Origin: Pseudarthrobacter sp. NIBRBAC000502772
Lineage (GTDB): Bacteria > Actinomycetota > Actinomycetes > Actinomycetales > Micrococcaceae
Direction: 5' to 3'
Assembly (NCBI RefSeq): GCF_006517235.1
Contig: NZ_CP041188.1
Location: 3,534,001-3,598,000 of the forward strand
Length of the DNA stretch: 64,000 bases
This document shows, piece by piece, positions 53,895 to 62,344 of the stretch. The position numbers and the translations under genes were made by a program. The number at the start of each line of letters is the position of its first letter. Position 1 is the stretch's first letter. The notes below the pieces were generated by a model. It had not been told where the DNA came from and made no database searches. It saw only the letters and a list, made by a program, of their open reading frames with translations.

Positions 53895-55127
53895 ATGATC
53901 AAGAGGATTGCCGCGTTTGCGGGATTACCGCTCCTATCTTCGCTGGCATCCTTCATCCTGCTTCCGATAGTTGCAAGGGTCGGCGGGGCGCCGGTATGGA
54001 CTTCACTTGCGCTCGGCCAAGCCATTGGGGCCATCGCCGCGATCGTCGTCGGTCTTGGATGGTCCCTCACCGGGCCAGCAGCCGTCGCATCCTCTGCGGA
54101 TGAGACTGTCCGGCGCCGTCATTACGCCGTGAGTTTTGCAACACGTTCACTGATGTTCCTCGGTACTATCCCCCTCATGTTTGTTGCCTTGGGCCTCGCC
54201 GGGGATCCTGCCAACTTCTGGCTGGCCTTCCTCATGGCCTGCGCTCAGGCGGCTTCCGGCCTAACGCCCGCCTGGTACTGCATCGCGACCGGCCACCCCG
54301 GCAGGATCGCCAAGTACGACGTCATACCCCGAATGGTCGCAACTTTGGGTGTAATCCCCATTCTCTTGACCACCGGACAGACAATCATCTACCCAGCAGC
54401 TTTGTTGCTGTTGGGTCTTGCCGGGACGTTGCTCTTCAATGCGCATCATGCACACAAAGACGATTTCCAGGACCTTTCCTTCGGCCGGATTATCCGCGAG
54501 ATTTGGGCTCTTCGTGCTGGCGCAGGCATCACTCTGGCGGCTGGATCCTATGCTTCAACGCCTATCATCATCGTCCAGTTCATGGCTGCCTCCGGCGGGC
54601 TGGCAGCGTTTGTCTCGGCAGAAAAGCTATACCGAATCGGGCTGCTGGCCACGGCAGCGCTTGGAAACAGCCTGCAGGGCTGGGTCAGTGACTTTGCAGG
54701 CGACCATGCCCGCCGCCGGAAATACTCGCTGGTTGCCCTGTCCGGACTTGGACTGGTGGGCTGGCTGTTGCTCGCTGTTGCCGGTCCTTGGGCAACGGCG
54801 CTGCTTTTCAGTGAGGCGCTGGCCGCAGACTTCTGGACCTGCTTCTGGTTCGGGCTGTCATTTCTCTTGGTCTGTGTAACCAGTTCGACTGGTGCGCATT
54901 GGCTGGTCCCTGCAAAACGCATGCGGACGGTCCTGACCAGCACTATTGCCGGTGCCGTCGTGGGCGTCCCTGCCATGATCGTTCTGGCCGACTTGATGGG
55001 CGGCCCAGGCGGCGCCCTCGGACTCGCCCTTGGTGAAATCGTTGTCACCGCTATCCAGATGCTGGTCGTCCTGCGCCTACTCAAGGACCCCGACACAAAC
55101 ACCGCGTCGAAGCAGGCGGCTTCATGA
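53895..55127 (+). CDS. Polysaccharide flippase (Wzx/MOP-like membrane protein)
   Basis: The 410-residue protein has about twelve predicted membrane helices with an LLPIVARVGGAPVW start, a pattern of O-antigen flippases in the MOP superfamily. It would carry a lipid-linked glycan unit across the membrane. Its stop overlaps the start of the DUF6541 gene (ATGA). Confidence 0.83.
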   Translation: MIKRIAAFAGLPLLSSLASFILLPIVARVGGAPVWTSLALGQAIGAIAAIVVGLGWSLTGPAAVASSADETVRRRHYAVSFATRSLMFLGTIPLMFVALGLAGDPANFWLAFLMACAQAASGLTPAWYCIATGHPGRIAKYDVIPRMVATLGVIPILLTTGQTIIYPAALLLLGLAGTLLFNAHHAHKDDFQDLSFGRIIREIWALRAGAGITLAAGSYASTPIIIVQFMAASGGLAAFVSAEKLYRIGLLATAALGNSLQGWVSDFAGDHARRRKYSLVALSGLGLVGWLLLAVAGPWATALLFSEALAADFWTCFWFGLSFLLVCVTSSTGAHWLVPAKRMRTVLTSTIAGAVVGVPAMIVLADLMGGPGGALGLALGEIVVTAIQMLVVLRLLKDPDTNTASKQAAS

Positions 55128-57097
55128 CGTGGCTCGGCTTCCTGCCGGTGGTCCTGGTGGCCGTCCTGTTGATCTATCTACCGGGCGCGGCCATTGGGGC
55201 GTGCCTTAAGTTCAGGTTGGGTGCTGTGATCGGCATGGCGCCGCTGCACTCGACGGCGGCTGCTGGACTCGCCGGAGTCATCGGCGGCACGTTGGGAGTC
55301 CCGTGGAACATTGTGCCGTACCTTGTCCTGTGCGCCATATTGGGCGGACTTTCGCTCCTCCTGACACGCGGTATCGCCTGGCCGGTGGCCAAGGTTTCAT
55401 GGCGGAGCTGGCTGGCATTCCTTGCCGTGATGATAGCGCTGGCTCTCATTGCCTGGCGATTCATGCAGCTGGTCGGTTCCCCCGGAAACCCGGCCCAAGT
55501 GTTCGACAACGTATTCCACCTCAACGCAGTCCGCTTCATCCTCGATACCGGCGACGCATCGTCGTTGACGCTGGCGTCCGTCCAAGGTGTCTCAGGTCTG
55601 GACGCTGTATATCCGGCGGCTTGGCATTCCATGGCCGCCCTCCTTGTACAGTTGACGGGCATTGACATCCCGACTGCACAGAACGCCTTGAACTTGGTTA
55701 TCGCTGCAGTGATCTGGCCCGGCTCTTGCCTGTTTCTGGTGGCTACCACCATTTCCCGCCGACCGGCAGCCCTGATTCTGACTTCAATTATGGCCACCGC
55801 CCAAGTGGCGTTCCCCTATCTAATGATTGTCTGGGGCCCGCTGTTTCCCTACGCGTTGGCTGTGAGCATGTTGCCTGCCGCGATGACCGCCGTCATGGCT
55901 CTATGCGGACGGTCAAGGAGCAGATCGGCGTCCGGGATTACGTGGGCTGCCTCGCTCGTTCTCGCTATAGGAGGACTGGCGTTTTCCCACACAAGTTCCA
56001 TCAATTCTCTTCTCGCCATATCCACTCCTATATTGCTGTTCCTGTGGTGGCAACGGGCCAAGAGCCTGACCCCTTGGCGGACCCCGAAGCTCCGCCAGGG
56101 CCTATTCGCCTTAACGACGATCTTCGTGCTCGGCTTGGCCGTCATTTCCTGGCTGAAACTCCGTCCGGCCCCGTACGATAACTGGGGACCCACGGTGAAG
56201 CCAGGAGCGGCCATAGGAGAAGTTCTAACCGTTAGCCCGATGCAGCTGGCGATTCCCGCCGTCGTCGTATCAGTTCTTTCCATCAGCGGCCTCTACGTTG
56301 TGCTCCGATACCGCAACTACCTGTGGCTGGCCGCTTGCTACGGTGTAGTTTCTGGACTTTACATCGTTGCCGCAGCGGCCCCCACCGGTGCCATTCGGGA
56401 CGCTATCGTTGGCACGTGGTACCAAGACACTTATCGGCTGGCGGCCCTTCTGCCATTGTTTGCAACCCCATTGGCGGTACTTGGCGGGTTGCACCTTTGG
56501 GATCTGTGGCGGGGGTCCCCGGCGGCCACCCGGTTGACATCTGGGCTTGAGAAACGCTTTTCCATACTCCGCGAACGAGGCACTTCCGTCGTGGCGGCCG
56601 CAGCCGTCGTCGTGGTCACATTGTTCGCTACATTTGTGGGACCCACCTCGCACTACATTTCCGGTGCTTCCACGGTTTATCGGTTCGATGCGCAGTCGGA
56701 CATGCTGACTCCGGATGAGCGCGCCCTGCTGGGCCGGGTCGCTGATCACGTTCCGCCTGAATCCGTTATTGCCGACAACCCTTGGAACGGGAGTTCGCTG
56801 GCTTATGCCTATGCCGGACGTCGCGTGCTGACGCCCCACCTTTTCGCCGGCAAAGACCCTGTCCGTGAGCTCATCGACCAACGGCTGAAGTTGGAACCCG
56901 CTGATCCTGTGGTGTGCGATGCGCTTCGTCGCACGCGAGTGGGGTTCATTCTGGACTTCGGCAGCAACTACATGATTGATCTGGAAGGATCCAACGACTT
57001 CCCTGGCGTTACTGATATTGGAAACGTTGCCGGCTTTGAATTGGTGGATTCCGAGGGACCCAACGCGAAGCTATATCGGATTACCTCGTGCACGTAA
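55124..57097 (+). CDS. DUF6541-type multi-pass membrane protein (GT-C-like)
   Basis: The 657-residue protein has about fourteen membrane helices and a large extracytoplasmic C-terminal part (about 520-655). A conserved acidic site DNVFHLNAVRFILDTGD lies in the first big outer loop near residue 130, as in GT-C transferases that use polyprenyl-phosphate sugars. DUF6541 proteins occur in actinobacterial wall-glycan loci, but their reaction is not established. It is coupled to the flippase gene. Confidence 0.78.
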   Translation: MTWLGFLPVVLVAVLLIYLPGAAIGACLKFRLGAVIGMAPLHSTAAAGLAGVIGGTLGVPWNIVPYLVLCAILGGLSLLLTRGIAWPVAKVSWRSWLAFLAVMIALALIAWRFMQLVGSPGNPAQVFDNVFHLNAVRFILDTGDASSLTLASVQGVSGLDAVYPAAWHSMAALLVQLTGIDIPTAQNALNLVIAAVIWPGSCLFLVATTISRRPAALILTSIMATAQVAFPYLMIVWGPLFPYALAVSMLPAAMTAVMALCGRSRSRSASGITWAASLVLAIGGLAFSHTSSINSLLAISTPILLFLWWQRAKSLTPWRTPKLRQGLFALTTIFVLGLAVISWLKLRPAPYDNWGPTVKPGAAIGEVLTVSPMQLAIPAVVVSVLSISGLYVVLRYRNYLWLAACYGVVSGLYIVAAAAPTGAIRDAIVGTWYQDTYRLAALLPLFATPLAVLGGLHLWDLWRGSPAATRLTSGLEKRFSILRERGTSVVAAAAVVVVTLFATFVGPTSHYISGASTVYRFDAQSDMLTPDERALLGRVADHVPPESVIADNPWNGSSLAYAYAGRRVLTPHLFAGKDPVRELIDQRLKLEPADPVVCDALRRTRVGFILDFGSNYMIDLEGSNDFPGVTDIGNVAGFELVDSEGPNAKLYRITSCT

Positions 57098-57163
57098 TGG
57101 GGTCGGGCGGGTCGCCGTTGCGTGCTTATGTCAGCCGTTGTGGCACAGTACCACTAGGCTGGA

Positions 57164-58234
57164 GTGGTGATTTCTGTTTCTAGGCGAACTGTCAGGCTCT
57201 GCGTTGCAGCCACGATGGCGGGGATGCTCTCCCTGTCAGCGTGCTCACAAACTCCTGCAGGCATGGTGCAAGGTGCCCTCACCGGAATCGGTGGCCAGTC
57301 TGCCCAAGGTGCCGTCAGCGCCTGGAGCGTCTCGTGGAGCAGCCAGGTCAAGGGCGCATCTGTCAGCTATTCTCCCGACGGCGCCGGCGCAGGTCTGAAG
57401 GCTTTCAGGGACGGCCAGGCTCATTTCACTGCGAGCAGCAGCTCTTTATCCGATGCCGAATCAGCGGCGGTTTCCGGGCTCTGCACGTCGGCGGGTGCAC
57501 TTTCCATTGCAGCCGGTGTCCTGCCGGTCGGAGTTGCCATCAAAGTCGACGGAATCAACGACCTTGTGCTGGATGCTCCGACGCTTGCAGCGATTCTGCG
57601 TGGAGACATAGACCGCTGGAACGATCCGCAGATCGCTGGATTGAACGCCGAACAGTCCCTGCCAGACCTGGAGATCAAAGTCATCGCCGAAGAGGGCCCG
57701 TCGGAAACAACGCGCGCCGTGAACACGTATCTAACTAAGTCACCCGGTGCGTCGTGGACTCCGCCCCAGCCTGACCGCTGGCCAACGGGGGTGAAGGGAC
57801 TCACCGGTTCGCAGCCGCGGGAGCTTGCAAACAAGCTGGACGACACTGAAGGCGGCCTGGCGATACTCGATGGAAGCATCATCGGTAACCGGTTCGTCGC
57901 CACTCAGCTGATGTTTGATGGGCAGGCACGGAAGATGGACGCAGCGTCAGTGGTAAATGCAGTCGCGGCAGGCAAGGTAACGACGACGCCGCGGTCAGTT
58001 ACCCAGACCCTGGAAGACACCGCCGGCTATGGACTGGCGACCGTGATCTACGTCAGTGTTTGCCGGCAATATGTGGAGGAGCCCCTCAACCGCCTCACGC
58101 GGTCCTTTGGCGAGGCACTGCTCGGCGAAAAGGCGCAAAAGGATGCCAATTCCTATTCCTTTGTTATGTCACCGAGCAAAAAAGCCATCACTGAGGGCCT
58201 CGCGCTCGTACGCACAGTTGGAGACGCGCGATGA
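57164..58234 (+). CDS. PstS-like solute-binding lipoprotein in a glycan locus
   Basis: The 356-residue protein has a lipoprotein signal ending LSAC (C27) and a phosphate-binding-protein fold. Segment SPDGAGAGLKAF (from residue 70) corresponds to the first phosphate loop of PstS. The second loop, near residues 174-183, reads AEEGPSETTR where PstS has a form like RSDGSGTT. The key Arg-Ser-Asp-Gly part is changed, so it may not bind free phosphate. No ABC permease or ATPase is nearby. Its stop overlaps the next gene (ATGA). The start is GTG. Function unknown; a lipid-linked phospho-sugar or scaffold role is possible. Confidence 0.78.
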   Translation: MVISVSRRTVRLCVAATMAGMLSLSACSQTPAGMVQGALTGIGGQSAQGAVSAWSVSWSSQVKGASVSYSPDGAGAGLKAFRDGQAHFTASSSSLSDAESAAVSGLCTSAGALSIAAGVLPVGVAIKVDGINDLVLDAPTLAAILRGDIDRWNDPQIAGLNAEQSLPDLEIKVIAEEGPSETTRAVNTYLTKSPGASWTPPQPDRWPTGVKGLTGSQPRELANKLDDTEGGLAILDGSIIGNRFVATQLMFDGQARKMDAASVVNAVAAGKVTTTPRSVTQTLEDTAGYGLATVIYVSVCRQYVEEPLNRLTRSFGEALLGEKAQKDANSYSFVMSPSKKAITEGLALVRTVGDAR

Positions 58235-59877
58235 GCACCAGCAGGGTGCCTGCAAAGGGCCATTCAATTCCGAGACCCTTACGGACATTCGCCGTTCTGA
58301 CCGGACTTTTCGCCGTACTCTTAGGCTTGTGGTCCGCTGCCACGCCGCTGATGGGCTTCCCCGATGAGCCCGCGCACACCATCAAGGCCGCCGCGGTTGT
58401 GCGGGGCCAGGTTCTGGTTGAGGAAGGAACTTCCTTTGGCCACGGCGTCCACGTCAAGGTTCCCGACTACATCGCAAACCTGCACGGTCAAGGGTGCTAC
58501 AAATTTGATCGCGGGCAGGCGGCAGACTGTGCTCCGCTGGTCTACGCGGACGACACGTACACGAACATCGGTGTTACCTCGGCCGCGTCCTACAACCCTA
58601 TGTACTACTGGCTGGTGGGACTCCCCACCCTGGTCATGTCCGGTGCCCCCGCAATCTATGCAATGAGGCTCATCAGCGCCTTGTTTTGCGCCGTTTTCTT
58701 CGCTGCGGGATTCACGGCCCTGACTGAGCTGCGACGGCCCCAGTTTGCCGTGCTTCTGGCTGCGCTCGCCACAACGCCCATGGTCCTGTTCCTCGGTGGA
58801 GGAATCAACCCCAATTCAATGGAGATTGCCGCCACCATGGCTGCCTTCTCGGGGTTTGTAGTGGTCTTGGACAATTGGCGCAATACCAAACTCGTGATTC
58901 CCGCACTGGCAACAGTTGCCGCGTCCACGGTAGTTCTAGCCAATGCACGCCAGATTTCCCTGGTCTGGCTCTTGTGCGCACTTGTGGCAGGGGTCTGCTC
59001 GTTCAAGTTCCGTCGCACCATGCAAGTGTTCCGCGACAAGCGCGTCCTCATCGCTGTTGCCCTTACCGTACCGGGAACGCTGCTGGGACTCCTCTGGACC
59101 TGGATCGCTTCCAATGGCCCGGCAAATGTGGGCGTGGCTCCCGACGGCATAGCCAGTCCGCACCCAGATGCCCCGCTCTACCGGGGATTCATGATCATGC
59201 TAGACCGCACATACGACTTCTTCCCCCAGTACATCGGAGTCATGGGCTGGCTGGATACGCCCGTCCCGGAACTCGTGACGCTAGTTTGGAGCGCCCTGAT
59301 GGTCGTGGCTCTCGTTGCTCCGTTCTGTATCCGGCCCCTGCGGACCTGGACGGGATACTGGGTATCCCTGGCCATGCTGTATATCGTCCCGGCGATTCTT
59401 CAAACTGTCTTGTGGCGCTCAATGGGATTCATCTGGCAGGGTCGATACACTCTCCCTTTGGTGGTTGTCCTTTTCATCACGGTTGGGCTCGGACTACGAC
59501 GGCTGCGTTTCGCAGACAAGGGCATGGCCGTCAAAGCAGCGAGGGTCATCTTCTGGCTCGTCGGTGCATGCCACGCGCTGGCATTCGTGTATGTCCTTCG
59601 ACGCTACGTTGTAGGAATCAGCGAACTGGCGAACTGGCAGACTCTGTTCTCATCCCCCCACTGGCAGCCTCCGCTCGGCTGGTTAGTGTTGGCTGTCCTC
59701 TACCTGTGTGCGACGGCCGCCGGAATGGAGATCTTGTTCCGCTACCTTTACCGCGGGCAGAGCCTGTTTAAACGGTTCACCGCAAAGCGATCCCTTCGAG
59801 GAGGCCCACGCGACAGGACTGCCTCGCAAACCCATGATTCGCCGGCTGGCTCCGACGTTAGCGCAAGCATCAAATAG
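58231..59877 (+). CDS. DUF2142 multi-pass membrane protein (GT-C-like), copy A
   Basis: The 548-residue protein has about twelve membrane helices. The first outer loop holds FPDEPAHTIKAAA, an acidic GT-C-type site, followed by SYNPMYYWLVGLP and GGINPNSMEIA, which are DUF2142 signatures. It ends in a charged Arg/Ser-rich tail. DUF2142 proteins are presumed glycosyltransferases using lipid-linked sugars on the outer face. It is coupled to the PstS-like gene and is a paralogue of the gene at 60720. Confidence 0.82.
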   Translation: MSTSRVPAKGHSIPRPLRTFAVLTGLFAVLLGLWSAATPLMGFPDEPAHTIKAAAVVRGQVLVEEGTSFGHGVHVKVPDYIANLHGQGCYKFDRGQAADCAPLVYADDTYTNIGVTSAASYNPMYYWLVGLPTLVMSGAPAIYAMRLISALFCAVFFAAGFTALTELRRPQFAVLLAALATTPMVLFLGGGINPNSMEIAATMAAFSGFVVVLDNWRNTKLVIPALATVAASTVVLANARQISLVWLLCALVAGVCSFKFRRTMQVFRDKRVLIAVALTVPGTLLGLLWTWIASNGPANVGVAPDGIASPHPDAPLYRGFMIMLDRTYDFFPQYIGVMGWLDTPVPELVTLVWSALMVVALVAPFCIRPLRTWTGYWVSLAMLYIVPAILQTVLWRSMGFIWQGRYTLPLVVVLFITVGLGLRRLRFADKGMAVKAARVIFWLVGACHALAFVYVLRRYVVGISELANWQTLFSSPHWQPPLGWLVLAVLYLCATAAGMEILFRYLYRGQSLFKRFTAKRSLRGGPRDRTASQTHDSPAGSDVSASIK

Positions 59878-60137
59878 GCAGCCGTGCTGCGGCGGTGCCG
59901 CATGGCAACAGCGACTGAACTGCGAACGTCACCTCCCCGTGACTCACATGGATAGGGGCCAGGGTCGCAATCGATTGATTGATACAGAGGCAGCAGTGGC
60001 TACATCGTTGTCCGGAGCTGAGCACCATTAGTCTGGCAGAACGTGTGCCAGCTGGTGACGATTTGTCTTGGTGCGGGGCCGCCCATATTCCTCACCACGA
60101 TGCACGACCGAAGTGTCCAATGAGGCAGTGCATTCGG

Positions 60138-60689
60138 CTACTCGGAGGTATTCGCTGAATCAACGCAAGCTCTTGTGTCTGAGCGTTCGCCAGTCTTGAA
60201 AATCCAGTGGCGATACAGAAGGTAATTCCAGACTGTCGTCAGGACTGTAGCTGTCACTTTCCCAGCTACGTAGGACCAGCCTTGTGAGTCAAAACCTGTG
60301 ACAATCAAATCGCTGACGACGATGTTGAAGAAAACGAGGAGCAGGTACTTGGCAGCGCTTACCCCTCGGTGATTAGTCGCGCGGAATGTGAACAAGCGCT
60401 GGAGGAGGAAGTTAAAGACCAAGCTAGTTACAAAGGCTATGGGCGTAGCGATCCAAAGATCGACGCCGACACCTCCGTGCAAGATCGCCAAGATGCCGAG
60501 GTCCAAAGCGAAGGACAGACCGCCAACAATAAGAAACCTGACAACGGGACTCTCCGCGAGAATTCTTAACGGGCGCCTTAGCCTTGTCGGCAACCTTTCC
60601 TCAAGCTTGTTTCGCCATAGAGTTCGTGCGATCGGACTGCGCATGTGAGTGGTGTCTCCCGGGTAGAACGGAGCATACAAACCTGCCAC
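60138..60689 (-). CDS. GtrA-family membrane protein
   Basis: The 183-residue protein has four membrane helices in a GtrA domain (about 45-165; VRFLIVGGLSFALDLGILAIL, then NFLLQRLFTF). GtrA proteins are thought to flip polyprenyl-phosphate sugars or support glycan decoration. The GTG start at 60689 is chosen because GGAGGT lies five bases upstream. It runs opposite to its neighbours, between two DUF2142 genes. Confidence 0.87.
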   Translation of the reverse strand: MAGLYAPFYPGDTTHMRSPIARTLWRNKLEERLPTRLRRPLRILAESPVVRFLIVGGLSFALDLGILAILHGGVGVDLWIATPIAFVTSLVFNFLLQRLFTFRATNHRGVSAAKYLLLVFFNIVVSDLIVTGFDSQGWSYVAGKVTATVLTTVWNYLLYRHWIFKTGERSDTRACVDSANTSE

Positions 60690-60719
60690 GGCTGACCTCC
60701 ACGTATTGTTAAAGCTACC

Positions 60720-62288
60720 ATGCAGATATTCACGTCCCGCGGGCCGATGACCACCCGACGTATCCGTTCCACTCCCGGCACACCGCCGTCCCCCGTCATA
60801 GTTCTCTTCCTTTCATGGCTTTTGCTCGGGGCCACGGGCAGCATATGGTCCTTTGCATCACCGCTCATGTCTGCCCCTGACGAAACGGCACACGTGATCA
60901 AGGCGGCCGCAGTTGCCCGGGGTCAATTTGCCGGTAACAGCTCGGGAGTCCAGGGCGAGGCGCTGACGGTGCAAGTCCCCAAATACATCGCCGAGCTCAG
61001 CAACTACAACTGCTTCGCAACGCGCTCCAACGAGACCCCGGCCTGCTCCCCGCCCATTGGTACAGAGAGCAATCCCGTCCCAGCCGATACGTCTGCGGGC
61101 AACTACAACCCCGTCTACTACGTGATTGTTGGCCTGGGCAGCCTCGGGTTGACTGGCGAGCCAGCACTCTACGCCATGCGGCTAATCAGTTCCTGGCTGG
61201 CGGCGTTTTTCCTTGCCGCAATTTTCTATGCGGCCGCATCGATGCGCCGAAGCCCATACATACTGGTTGCTTCGACCGTCGCAGTCACGCCTGCAGTTCT
61301 GTTCCTCACCGGTTCAGTCAATCCGAATGCCCTGGAAATAGGCACGGCGGGAGCCTTCTACATGGGTCTTTGCCTCATGCTCGAACAGCGGGCACGACCT
61401 CAGCCTAACCTGTTGGCCGCAGTTATTGTGACAGCTTCGGGTGTTCTTCTCTCCAACACAAGACCGCTCTCCTTCTTGTGGATCGCAGTAGCACTTGCGG
61501 CCGCCCTTCTCGGAAATAATCTGTCCTCAATACGCAAAGTGCTTACAACAAGGTCTTTCCAGCTCTCGGCGTTCTTTGTTGGTCTGTCCTGCATCTTCGC
61601 TTTGTGGTGGAGCATCACTGCACGGAGTCTGGACAGTCTCTTCGCTGGGACATTGCCAGTTCCTGCCGACGAGGCGGCACTGCTTATGCTGGACCGGACG
61701 TTCGAGTCTATGAGGGAGTATGTCGGCGTACTCGGTTCATTGGATACCGAGCCCCCTACGGCAGTTGTCTACACTTGGGTCATCGCATTTGGCTCGTTGC
61801 TGTTACTCGCCTTCAGTGCCCGCCCCAAACGTCTCCGTTGGCCGGTTGCACTGCTTGCCCTCGCAGTTTTAGTCATCCCGCCCGCGCTCCAGGCTGCTTC
61901 CAGCGAGAGGCTGGGCTTGATCTGGCAGGGCCGTTACGCGCTGGCACTGGTTGTGATGCTGATGCTGGCCGCAGGCGTTGCAGTACGCTTCCGACCGTTC
62001 AGGGTAACCCCCTGGGCAGCCTCCATCATCCGTTGGAGCATTGTTCTCGGCGTCGCGGCTCACACCTACCTCATGCTGGAGGGCTTCCGCCGGTACACGG
62101 TTGGCATACATGGAGACCACGTCAATTGGAGCGAAATGTTCGACCCCGAGTGGCAGCCGCCATTCTCGTGGCAAGGTCTAACGGTCGCTTATATTGTGAT
62201 CCTCTCCGTTGCTGGCGTTTGTCTCTACCGTTTGCTGACAACTCGCCAGACCCCAGCTCTCAGCGGCCGGACTACTTCCGAGCGTTAA
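60720..62288 (+). CDS. DUF2142 multi-pass membrane protein (GT-C-like), copy B
   Basis: The 522-residue protein has about twelve membrane helices and the same landmarks as copy A: APDETAHVIKAAA, NYNPVYYVIVGLG, SVNPNALEIG, LIWQGRYAL and WQPPFSW near the end. The two genes are therefore ancient duplicates. It is presumed to transfer a lipid-linked sugar outside the membrane. It starts 30 bases from the divergent gtrA. ATG 60720 is chosen, but ATG 60747 is also possible; neither has a clear ribosome site. Confidence 0.82.
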   Translation: MQIFTSRGPMTTRRIRSTPGTPPSPVIVLFLSWLLLGATGSIWSFASPLMSAPDETAHVIKAAAVARGQFAGNSSGVQGEALTVQVPKYIAELSNYNCFATRSNETPACSPPIGTESNPVPADTSAGNYNPVYYVIVGLGSLGLTGEPALYAMRLISSWLAAFFLAAIFYAAASMRRSPYILVASTVAVTPAVLFLTGSVNPNALEIGTAGAFYMGLCLMLEQRARPQPNLLAAVIVTASGVLLSNTRPLSFLWIAVALAAALLGNNLSSIRKVLTTRSFQLSAFFVGLSCIFALWWSITARSLDSLFAGTLPVPADEAALLMLDRTFESMREYVGVLGSLDTEPPTAVVYTWVIAFGSLLLLAFSARPKRLRWPVALLALAVLVIPPALQAASSERLGLIWQGRYALALVVMLMLAAGVAVRFRPFRVTPWAASIIRWSIVLGVAAHTYLMLEGFRRYTVGIHGDHVNWSEMFDPEWQPPFSWQGLTVAYIVILSVAGVCLYRLLTTRQTPALSGRTTSER

Positions 62289-62293
62289 GACGC

Positions 62294-62323
62294 GCGGCGT
62301 CCCCACAACAGTGGGGACGCCGC
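62294..62323. terminator. Terminator between DUF2142 copy B and GlfT2-like gene
   Basis: Perfect 13-bp stem with arms GCGGCGTCCCCAC and GTGGGGACGCCGC and loop AACA, six bases after the DUF2142 stop. The T-tail is weak. It separates convergent genes. Confidence 0.72.
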
Positions 62324-62344
62324 CTTCATACGACCTGCCTAGAC

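Noticed and set aside
59878..60137. Possible gene in the gap between DUF2142 copy A and gtrA
   Set aside because: No frame with a ribosome site or recognisable protein is present; only unassigned spacer is seen.
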